DNA from: Thermodesulfatator indicus DSM 15286
GTDB taxonomy: Bacteria; Desulfobacterota; Thermodesulfobacteria; Thermodesulfobacteriales; Thermodesulfatatoraceae
DNA: 64,000 nt
NCBI RefSeq assembly: GCF_000217795.1
Contig: NC_015681.1
Span: 1,355,244 to 1,419,243, forward strand
Direction: 5' to 3'
Of this stretch, positions 48,043 to 55,108 are shown piece by piece. The notes under the pieces were generated by a model. The model saw only the letters and a program-made list of their open reading frames with translations. It did not search any database and was not told the DNA's origin. Position 1 is the stretch's first letter; each line of letters begins with the position of its first letter. The position numbers and the translations under genes were made by a program.

Positions 48043-48926
48043 TTAGCGCCTCCCTGAGAATCTTTGGGAGCTATCCATTTCACCTTGCAAATTCCTTTAC
48101 CCAAAGTGAAATCGCCGCCTATCTGGAGGTGAGTGGTTACTCCGTGTTCAGTAACGAGCTGAGCTATTTCTTGAGCAGATTTAAATTGGTCTCTTTTGCT
48201 TCTCTCGTCTGAGAAAAAGGCGAGAAAATAGAGCACTGTATCTGCTGGAAGATATTCCTGATAGCGCAAAGAACCGTCTTCGGCTGTGCCGGTATCGTCT
48301 TTAATGGCAATATGGGCCTGCACTTCTGTGGCTGTGCGTACGAGGTAACCAAATACCTCGTCGGAGACCAGAAGGATCTTTTCGGCCTCAGGGATGTTAT
48401 TTGGAAGCCAATTTGTCTTTTCTTGCGTTTGCTTTGGCTTTACCACCATGTCTTCCAGAACAATTTCGCCGGAAATCCCGCCCTTAAGCACTATGTATTC
48501 CTCTTCACCTACGGAATAATTTTCAGACAATTTGTCCTGCAATCCCAGAAGAGACAGTTCTTCCCTCAGCCGCTTGAGCACTGCCGGGCAAGTAACGTGC
48601 ACAAATGGGGCTACGTTTGAACGTACGGGAAAGAGAAGGAGCCTGGCGTCGGTCACCGTGACCGCCCCGGCCCAGCTCCCTCCCTCTTCTCCAGCGCGGC
48701 CGAAGATATACTTCACTAGGTCTTTATCTATGCCGTTATTCTCCCAGGCCTTCTCGCACCAATCACGCAAGGTCCCTTTTACTCCCGAGGCCTGTACCAT
48801 AGGCCAGGCGGTGTGGCGCTCGCGCTGAATGGGCAGATCCACCGCCTTCAAGGCCTGGCCTGCTCCGGCATGAATCGGCGTGAGGGCATATAAGAGACAG
48901 AGCCTTTTTTCATCTCCCCAAAGCAT
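48039..48926 (-). CDS. cmr4: Type III-B backbone RAMP Cmr4
   Basis: A 295-residue Cas7-like subunit that cuts target RNA at 6-nt intervals. The N-terminus reads ALTPIHAGAGQ, then AVDLPIQRERHTAWPMVQASGVKGTLRDW; Asp30 corresponds to the known catalytic aspartate of Cmr4 proteins. The start is preceded by AGGAGGACAAATT, identical to the sequence before the DUF433 gene (see repeats). Confidence 0.95.
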   Translation of the reverse strand: MLWGDEKRLCLLYALTPIHAGAGQALKAVDLPIQRERHTAWPMVQASGVKGTLRDWCEKAWENNGIDKDLVKYIFGRAGEEGGSWAGAVTVTDARLLLFPVRSNVAPFVHVTCPAVLKRLREELSLLGLQDKLSENYSVGEEEYIVLKGGISGEIVLEDMVVKPKQTQEKTNWLPNNIPEAEKILLVSDEVFGYLVRTATEVQAHIAIKDDTGTAEDGSLRYQEYLPADTVLYFLAFFSDERSKRDQFKSAQEIAQLVTEHGVTTHLQIGGDFTLGKGICKVKWIAPKDSQGGAK

Positions 48927-48939
48927 AATTTGTCCTCCT
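48924..48939. repeat. 16-bp direct repeat, right copy in transcription sense (cmr4 RBS/start)
   Basis: CATAATTTGTCCTCCT on the plus strand, read on the minus strand as AGGAGGACAAATTATG: the ribosome-binding site and start of cmr4. An exact copy lies at 49537-49552. The flanking bases differ on both sides. Confidence 0.95.
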
Positions 48940-49303
48940 AATTTAAAGGTAAAATCCTTATTCGTGTCTTTCTTTCATCTAATACAATGAGAGCCCCCTG
49001 TGTTAGGTATTTCTCATACGTGTTTAGCAAATATAGGATCTTAGGAAGCAAGATATGAGGCCTTACATCTAAAGTTCTAACTTGGATAACGCTAGGGAAG
49101 TCTGCTTCAGTTGCAGCTAAAATAGCACCAAAATCTAAATCGTGAGTCAAAACGATGAATTTATTTTTTTTAGCCCAATTAAAGATTTCTTCGTCTTTTG
49201 CAGATAAATTTCCAATTTCGCTCCAATGAAGCGCTTCAAAGTTTTTCTCTTTTATAAGTAATGCCAGCTGAGGTGATAGATTGACATCCACTAATATCTT
49301 CAT
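48938..49303 (-). CDS. DUF5615 PIN-like protein (probable toxin)
   Basis: A 121-residue protein. Acidic residues in the expected places of a PIN-like RNase are Asp5 in KILVDVNLSPQ, Glu44-type residues in AKDEEIFNWAK and Asp in LTHDLDFGAIL. The family is usually found downstream of DUF433 proteins as a toxin-antitoxin pair. It overlaps the DUF433 gene by ATGA and ends 11 bases before cmr4. Finding it inside a cmr operon is unusual. Confidence 0.85.
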   Translation of the reverse strand: MKILVDVNLSPQLALLIKEKNFEALHWSEIGNLSAKDEEIFNWAKKNKFIVLTHDLDFGAILAATEADFPSVIQVRTLDVRPHILLPKILYLLNTYEKYLTQGALIVLDERKTRIRILPLN

Positions 49304-49539
49304 GCGACTTTTTTACTTTCAACTTCTGAAATTTCTATTTCTTCAGCTCGCCAAGCAGCATAAGCTAAAGCCTGATCTATATCTTCCGGTTCTAAATACG
49401 GATAAAGTTTTAAAATTTCTTCTTTGTTAACCCCAGAGGCAATAAGGCCCACTATCATTCCAACAGTTATTCTCATACCTCTGATACAAGGTTTGCCCCC
49501 CATAACCAAAGGGTCAAAGGTGATTCTATCAAACTTCAT
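49300..49539 (-). CDS. DUF433 protein (probable antitoxin)
   Basis: A 79-residue protein of the DUF433 family: ITFDPLVMGGKPCIRGMRITVGMIVGLIASG (helix-turn-helix-like region, about 5-35) and the acidic EEILKLYPYLEPEDIDQALAYAAWRAEE block. It lies 12 bases after cmr3 and overlaps the DUF5615 gene by four bases. Its RBS/start is the second copy of the 16-bp direct repeat. Confidence 0.87.
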   Translation of the reverse strand: MKFDRITFDPLVMGGKPCIRGMRITVGMIVGLIASGVNKEEILKLYPYLEPEDIDQALAYAAWRAEEIEISEVESKKVA

Positions 49540-49552
49540 AATTTGTCCTCCT
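49537..49552. repeat. 16-bp direct repeat, left copy in transcription sense (DUF433 RBS/start)
   Basis: This is identical to 48924-48939. It lies between the cmr3 stop and the DUF433 start codon. The two copies exactly bracket the toxin-antitoxin cassette. Confidence 0.95.
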
Positions 49553-50592
49553 CAAAAAGGTATCAGTTCGCAAAGCCCTGGGTCTTTATCGGCAAAGAAT
49601 ACAGTCCCCACGGGGAAGAAAGTCCGTGCAGGTTTATGGAACCCGGAGTTCAGATCAAAGCCTCCAACCCGCAGGAGTTTTCCTGAAGCATAAGGACCGG
49701 CCAGATTACTTGCTGACCGGGCTCTACTGAAAGAAAGCAGAGAAACCGCCAGCCATCGGCCGTTATTTTTCTGCGGAAGCTGAGGTTTATCTTTTATCAG
49801 ATGATAGCGGACCAGTCGCCCTTCACCTCCAAACTGAAACAGGCCTTTCTCGTTTAAATGTGAAGGGCAAAGAGCTTTATCAAGGCCAACCACAAGAGAA
49901 ACACCTTTAGCCAGGCGCAGGTGGTGGGTGGCGTAGAGATGGCCAGTCCTAACCATTCTAAGACGGTTATCTCTGGCAATACCCACCCTTTGTTCGGTTT
50001 TCAATAAAAGTTCAACCGGCACCGCTAGAGCTTTTTCTTCAGAAATGTCCGTGATAGATTCGGCTACCTCAAGAGAAAATTTTTCCTGGTTTTCCAGGGC
50101 TTTCCTGTTTACCCAGAACCCTAGTGAAAGACGCTCCATATCTTGTGGAGGGTTTTCCACCCAGAGTGCTTTATTAAAAGGGAGTTTGACGCTTACAGTT
50201 TTTTTATCCGGCCGGGCTTCATAAATGACGAAACGGGTTGGTTCCCATCCAGGTTGAGAATAAAACCAATTGGCTGGGGCGGGAAATAACACTATCCCGT
50301 TAGCCTTAAGAAGAGGGCCAGCAATTCTGAAACCGGGACGGGCAGGCGATCCCCAAAAAGGAAGGTTTTCCAGGTCTAAATCCTGCTCTTTTCCGAGTTT
50401 TTTTACGACCGCTAGGTCTATGCCCTTTTGCCCTAAAATAGCGGTGCGTAAAGCGCCAATAATTGTATCCGGTGCCGGCGGGAAAATGGGTCTTCCCGCT
50501 TCGTGAGTTTCCCCGGCCTCCATAGGCTCTCCGCCGCGGAAAAAAAGCGTGTCAAGTGGTTTTATTTCAAGCCACTGTTCAATTAAACCCAT
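49552..50592 (-). CDS. cmr3: Type III-B RAMP protein Cmr3
   Basis: A 346-residue Cas5-like subunit. KPLDTLFFRGGEPMEAGE at the N-terminus and PAPDTIIGALRTAIL (about 37-51) are diagnostic of Cmr3, which binds the 5' handle of crRNA next to Cas10. SFSRARSASNLAGPYASGKLLRVGGFDLNSG is its C-terminal glycine-rich region. It overlaps cas10 by 14 bases. Confidence 0.93.
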   Translation of the reverse strand: MGLIEQWLEIKPLDTLFFRGGEPMEAGETHEAGRPIFPPAPDTIIGALRTAILGQKGIDLAVVKKLGKEQDLDLENLPFWGSPARPGFRIAGPLLKANGIVLFPAPANWFYSQPGWEPTRFVIYEARPDKKTVSVKLPFNKALWVENPPQDMERLSLGFWVNRKALENQEKFSLEVAESITDISEEKALAVPVELLLKTEQRVGIARDNRLRMVRTGHLYATHHLRLAKGVSLVVGLDKALCPSHLNEKGLFQFGGEGRLVRYHLIKDKPQLPQKNNGRWLAVSLLSFSRARSASNLAGPYASGKLLRVGGFDLNSGFHKPARTFFPVGTVFFADKDPGLCELIPF

Positions 50593-53389
50593 GACGACGC
50601 CAGGCCTCTCCTAAAAATCTGGCAATTTCCAGGGCTTCAAAGGCTAAAGTGCCCCTCCGGTCTCCCAGGAGCACGGTGGCTACCCAGGAAGAAATTTCTT
50701 CGTAAAGAGATGAGTTTTCTTTTTTCCCTGTCTTTATCTGGGCAAGAATAAAGCGAGCCATTTCGTCAGGATTATCACTTAACACTTCCAGGCCTTCTGC
50801 TAGTTCTTTCGGCCTGTAGGCAAAAGAGGAGCTAAGTTTTCGGGAAGCAAAGGCCTTGTTTAGTGCCTCAAAAGCGTCCCAGACTGAAACTTCATTTTCG
50901 TTAAAACTAATTTTTTCTTTGAAACCAGCAACGAAAGTGCGCTGTTCGCCCGCGCGGCGCTGCAGTTCAAGGGCCAGAGCCCTCCGGCCGGGATCTTTAG
51001 CTATTTCCAGCAAGCTGTGGGCACGCTCAAGGGCTGCGCGAAGAGGCCATTTGTGATGAATAAATAAAAGTCCACCTGAAATGGAAATCTCCTCACCCGG
51101 GCCCAGATGAAGAAGCAGAAGGTCTTGCGAAAGCAAATCTTCGGCTTTTGAAACTTCTCCAGTCAGGAATTCATTATCTACTATTTTTCCGTCTCGTTTT
51201 ACCACCGTTCGCCTCTGTCCATATCTTACAAAAGCCCAGTTATAGGCGTGGGCTATTTCTCGTGCCGCTTTTAGCGCACTGGAGATGGGAAAGACGGCGC
51301 AAACATCGTCTCCTCCGGCGTAAATCAAGCGTCCCCGATATCTTGCCACAATAGAGGGCACGGTATAAAGAGCAAAGTCAGATAATGCTTTGGAGATGGC
51401 CGCGTGGACGGCCGGGGAAATTAGACGCTTGCAGTTGAGAAAGTCTAGCCAGAAGGTCTTAAAATTTGAGCCAATTTCGCCGTTTTCAAGACGCCTTATA
51501 ATTTCCGGATGAAGAACATCCCGCCAGCGAGCGGCAAAACCACCGGAAAGGAGCCTCCCCATCCGGTCACCGTCCATAACGAGAATGGCATAATAACGGT
51601 CGTAGGTGGTTGGTTCGTCATTTTTTTCTTTACGGCGCTTAAGGAGCTTCAAAACTTTTTTATGTATTTCTTGTTCTTGCTTTGAAATGTCTTTAATTTC
51701 GTACTTGTTGTTTGTTTCCTTCTGGTGAAGGATTTCGGCTATATCTTTGTGGGAAAGGCCGAGTTCAGCTATATCTTTTTCAGCGCGCTCAAGCCAATCT
51801 TTCAGGGCTATTTCGGTGGTGGAAGGGAAGCTCTCGGCCCTTTGAAAGAAAGAGTAAAGCGGATGGTTTTTATCTACCGCCCGGGAGGCCAAGCGTTTGA
51901 TAAGCCCTAGAGCTGAAAGACGTTCGGTTTCTTTAAATTCTGACTTAGAGAATTCTTTACGAATTTTTTGCCAGCATGGGTCACGGCTTGGTCTAGGATT
52001 GGAGTCTGGCCCTCGGCCTGAATTCAGTTCACAGCTTTTCCCATCATTTTTACATTCCAGACAGGAAAACCTTAAAGCTTCAAAGTCCGTATGGAGATGA
52101 CACTTAATACCGGGTTCTTCCGGTCTAATTTCCCTCGGAGAGAGTTTTTCCGCGGCAAGACCGCGCCCCGCAAAATCGTAAGAAGCCGGGTAAAAAAACT
52201 TTTCGGTGAAGCTCAGATATGGAAAATTTATCTGGCGAGCTTCTTCCAGATAAGTTTCAAGTTTTTGGACGATATTTTTAGGAAGAAAGGGCCTGTTCTG
52301 GTTTAAAAGATGTTCGTCAAGTAAAGATACGGCTGTCCAGTGGAATTCCCAGAAGTTAGTCGCCTGACGGTCAAAAATATAGTCAAAACTTTTCAGGCAA
52401 GCTTCTGATACCCCACTAAAACATTCCTTCTTGACCAGGTCTTTTACTTTTTTGGCCAGTTCCTTCCAGGATTCTTCTATGTGTTTCTCAATAAGCTCAG
52501 CAATTTCTTTTTCCTGGCCTGCCGGGCTAAGAAACAAAAACTTATTGGGAAGGGTGGCTGCTCTGGCTTCAAGGTGATAGCGAGCCGTCCAGTGGCTAAA
52601 GCCACAAGTTTTGTCTAGCTTTGCTTCTATTAAGGCCTGGCCTATTGGTGCAGGATAGATAATATGGTCTGAACCGTAGCGAGAGATGACCACCCAGAGA
52701 CCTTCTGAGGCTAGCCAGGATAGGATCAATGAGGCGGTCCAGTAGTCGCGAAGTTTGCGTGAGCGGGCAATGAAGTCCTGAACAGGAGTAAGGCTAAAGA
52801 CCATAAGACTTGCTTGTGTGTCGGGCGACTCCCGGTAGCAGGAGTAGAGGGCTGAAGTCAGCGCGCAGTGTTGCCAGATGGAATGGTCCGGCAAACGGGT
52901 GTCTGCTGGAAGCCCCCACCAGTGCCAGGCAAGGTTGCCTACATTTGTTTGGGCCAGACGCCACGGGAGCACGTGCCGAAAATAGTGAAAAAGGGCAAAA
53001 GAATAATAGTGTTTTGGGAAATTGTTACTGTCCTGTGCTATTAATATCTCAATTTGGCTTAAAATATTTTGAAGATTGAAATTACTAAAAGGGCCCAGGT
53101 TAAAAGGGCTGGTTTTACCCGTAGGGTGGGTAATAACGGGATATTCTGGAAATTTTATTTCGCCCCCGCTTTCTCTTTCGGGTAAAAAAGTGCGGTCAAG
53201 CCCTGAGGCTACCTGGTCAGCCCTGGAGAGCAAATTTTCATCGGCGGAAACATAGATTTTTTCCCGCAGTTTTTCAGCTCGTTTGACATGACCCCAGATA
53301 GAAAGAGCTTTGTCAGGCGGGTCGTGCAGAAAAGCGGCCAGTTTTTCACGCCAGTAGTTTTCGTCTTTGCGAATTTTACAGGCAGTCAT
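50579..53389 (-). CDS. cas10: Type III-B Cas10 (Cmr2)
   Basis: A 936-residue large subunit. An N-terminal HD motif, FLHDPPDK (about 20-27), suggests an intact DNase site. A palm domain starts near 598 with YAILVMDGDRMGRLLSG, and the cyclase/polymerase motif GGDD is at about 692-695 (YAGGDDVCAVF). A Cys-rich zinc region (CLECKNDGKSC) is near 440-455. The intact GGDD implies cyclic oligoadenylate synthesis, matching the CARF-HEPN effector at the end of the operon. It overlaps cmr1 and cmr3 by 14 bases each. Confidence 0.95.
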   Translation of the reverse strand: MTACKIRKDENYWREKLAAFLHDPPDKALSIWGHVKRAEKLREKIYVSADENLLSRADQVASGLDRTFLPERESGGEIKFPEYPVITHPTGKTSPFNLGPFSNFNLQNILSQIEILIAQDSNNFPKHYYSFALFHYFRHVLPWRLAQTNVGNLAWHWWGLPADTRLPDHSIWQHCALTSALYSCYRESPDTQASLMVFSLTPVQDFIARSRKLRDYWTASLILSWLASEGLWVVISRYGSDHIIYPAPIGQALIEAKLDKTCGFSHWTARYHLEARAATLPNKFLFLSPAGQEKEIAELIEKHIEESWKELAKKVKDLVKKECFSGVSEACLKSFDYIFDRQATNFWEFHWTAVSLLDEHLLNQNRPFLPKNIVQKLETYLEEARQINFPYLSFTEKFFYPASYDFAGRGLAAEKLSPREIRPEEPGIKCHLHTDFEALRFSCLECKNDGKSCELNSGRGPDSNPRPSRDPCWQKIRKEFSKSEFKETERLSALGLIKRLASRAVDKNHPLYSFFQRAESFPSTTEIALKDWLERAEKDIAELGLSHKDIAEILHQKETNNKYEIKDISKQEQEIHKKVLKLLKRRKEKNDEPTTYDRYYAILVMDGDRMGRLLSGGFAARWRDVLHPEIIRRLENGEIGSNFKTFWLDFLNCKRLISPAVHAAISKALSDFALYTVPSIVARYRGRLIYAGGDDVCAVFPISSALKAAREIAHAYNWAFVRYGQRRTVVKRDGKIVDNEFLTGEVSKAEDLLSQDLLLLHLGPGEEISISGGLLFIHHKWPLRAALERAHSLLEIAKDPGRRALALELQRRAGEQRTFVAGFKEKISFNENEVSVWDAFEALNKAFASRKLSSSFAYRPKELAEGLEVLSDNPDEMARFILAQIKTGKKENSSLYEEISSWVATVLLGDRRGTLAFEALEIARFLGEAWRRHGFN

Positions 53390-54485
53390 TTATGTTTGCC
53401 CTCTGCATAGCCTGGTCCAAACGCTGATGAACCTTTTGCCAGATTTTAAATTGTTTATCAGGAGTAAAAAATTCTTTTCGAGCGGCGTTTTTGCGCATCT
53501 CCTTGCTTATCCCAAAGGGGAGATGAAGAACAAAACCCTGATAACCGGTTTTCTTTTTACGCACGAACAAACGCAGAGGTGAGGCATGTCTGGCATTTTT
53601 TCCCCAATTAGGGGCATCAAAGGCATAATGATTTGTCAATGGAAAACCAAGGAGGTGACGTTCATCAATGTCTTTTGTTCCATCTGGAGATAGAGAGGTT
53701 CTTACCGAGATGTAAACCTCGGCTAGTTCTTTCATGACCTCTTCCCAGTTCTTACGTAGATTTTTGGTCTTCCAAACTAAAGCTTTTATAAGGTTTTCTT
53801 CTTTTTGGGCTGCTAAAGTAAAAGGATAGTCTTTTTGGAATAGCCCTTTTCCCCATAAAGAATATTTAATTTTGGCCGTAATGGGGGGGTCTATTTTCTC
53901 CACCTGAAAGCTTCCCCAGCCGTTGCGAGAGCGAGAGCCTATGGCCCCAAAGGCGCACAGATAAAGGAGAGCGGTTTTGAAATATTCATCTTCCAGAAAA
54001 GAGGCCGGCAGAGTGAGCTTGAGGGTAAAGGTTTCTTTGGGGGCGAGGTAGAAGCGCGTGTATTTTGATCCTTTATCCCAGGTAACCGGCCCATAGCCCA
54101 GGTAAAGAAGAGGATTTACCGGACGACCAGCTTCAGGATGAAAGACATTTCTAACTCTCGGCAGACGTTGGTCAGTTATGATTTTAGGCTTTCCCTCCAA
54201 CTCCACGGTGACCAGACTCTTTTGCGCCTTTTCACCCCCGCCGCCAAAAATTTTGGTTTCTTCCGTCAGTAGTTCTACAGGGTCTTTTAAATTTCTCCCC
54301 GCGGCCACACGCCACCAGTAGCGCAAAAGCCCTTTAAACGGCGCCGGGCGCAGCGACGCCTTTTGTTCGGCGTCACCTAAAAACATAGGAGTGATGATTC
54401 GGCAGTGAAATTTGACGGTAACGAGCTTTTCAAATCTCTGGCGCAAGTTTTCAAGTCTATCCTGCTTATTCATAGTAAATAGCAA
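53376..54485 (-). CDS. cmr1: Type III-B RAMP protein Cmr1
   Basis: Up to 369 residues from a TTG at 54485 with GGAG just upstream; an ATG four codons later (54473) is an alternative. FHCRIITPMFLGDAEQKASLRPAPFKGLLRYWWR (about 28-60) is the hallmark of Cmr1, and AIGSRSRNGWGSFQV is its glycine-rich loop. It binds the 3' end of crRNA and helps target-RNA loading. It is the first gene of the minus-strand cmr operon. Confidence 0.93.
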   Translation of the reverse strand: MLFTMNKQDRLENLRQRFEKLVTVKFHCRIITPMFLGDAEQKASLRPAPFKGLLRYWWRVAAGRNLKDPVELLTEETKIFGGGGEKAQKSLVTVELEGKPKIITDQRLPRVRNVFHPEAGRPVNPLLYLGYGPVTWDKGSKYTRFYLAPKETFTLKLTLPASFLEDEYFKTALLYLCAFGAIGSRSRNGWGSFQVEKIDPPITAKIKYSLWGKGLFQKDYPFTLAAQKEENLIKALVWKTKNLRKNWEEVMKELAEVYISVRTSLSPDGTKDIDERHLLGFPLTNHYAFDAPNWGKNARHASPLRLFVRKKKTGYQGFVLHLPFGISKEMRKNAARKEFFTPDKQFKIWQKVHQRLDQAMQRANINDCL

Positions 54486-54516
54486 CCAACTCCACCCTCT
54501 GAAACTTTCTAAAGGT

Positions 54517-54543
54517 CTTATAAATTTTTCATGTTTTTGTCAA
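54517..54543 (-). promoter_or_regulatory. Candidate promoter of the cmr operon
   Basis: On the minus strand a perfect TTGACA (54538-54543) and TATAAG (54517-54522) are separated by 15 bases, about 30 bases upstream of the cmr1 start. The spacer is shorter than ideal. Confidence 0.5.
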
Positions 54544-54702
54544 GAAATTTTGTTGGGTGTTAGCGTGGCCTCCAATCTTTCTTTCAGTGTTCACTACTAG
54601 CCGTATCAGGGGCGAAACAGACTCTTAATTAAAGCTTTTCCTAAAGGGCTTAATAATGAAAAAAATCTTGATAAAAAAGCTAATTTGAGAGAAACTAAAA
54701 GT

Positions 54703-54717
54703 GCTCTTTGAAAATTG
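54703..54717 (+). promoter_or_regulatory. boxA-like antitermination element in the CRISPR leader
   Basis: GCTCTTTGAAAATTG, within a GTGCTCTTTGAAAATTGAAT context, strongly resembles bacterial rRNA boxA sequences (GCTCTTTA/GAAAA type). It lies on the array's transcription strand about 390 bases before the first repeat. BoxA elements upstream of CRISPR arrays are known in some bacteria and prevent Rho-dependent termination in long arrays. Confidence 0.6.
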
Positions 54718-54780
54718 AATAGGGTAATAGGTGCTGCAATTAATTGGCCACTAATTATTCTTGCGAGTTTCTTTTTTTGG

Positions 54781-54807
54781 TCATTGCGAGCGGAGCGAAG
54801 CAATCTC
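54781..54807. repeat. Dispersed TCATTGCGAGCGGAGCGAAGC repeat copy
   Basis: This is one copy, in inverted orientation, of the GCTTCGCTCGCAGTGA-type dispersed repeat, here inside the CRISPR leader. Confidence 0.75.
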
Positions 54808-55108
54808 CATCTCCCGCGCTACAAAGAGTTTCGCCAGGCCGAGAAGCAAACTTGACCAAAACCCCTGGCCTTTCCGGTCAGGGGTACCCCATTTTCACGC
54901 AAATTTATAACTTCCCTATTTATCGTTATTTTTGGAAAGGCTTATTTTGAACCCTGACCGTTTTCGGAATTCGTTGGCTTTCAATGGTTTCAAGTGGTTC
55001 TTGAGCAAAATAGTAGAGTTTAAAGGGTGCTGTTTGGAGAATTTTCGCTGACCCTTGACCTGAGCTGTCTTCTAAGTTTCTTAGATAACGCCACTTTTAG
55101 AGCCTGCT

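Larger units (their letters stand above)
54544..55108 (+). other. CRISPR leader / divergent intergenic region
   Basis: No gene is visible in these 565 bases. From left to right it holds an AT-rich stretch, the boxA-like element (54703-54717), a copy of the dispersed CATTGCGAGCGGAGCGAAGC repeat (54783-54802), a small CCCCTG/CAGGGG hairpin (about 54860-54885), and an AT-rich segment up to the first repeat. The truncated repeat at the opposite end of the array supports this side as leader. A single convincing array promoter was not found. Confidence 0.75.

Noticed and set aside
54606-54950. Short frames on both strands in the CRISPR leader
   Set aside because: They cross the dispersed repeat and boxA region, lack RBS and have low-complexity peptides.
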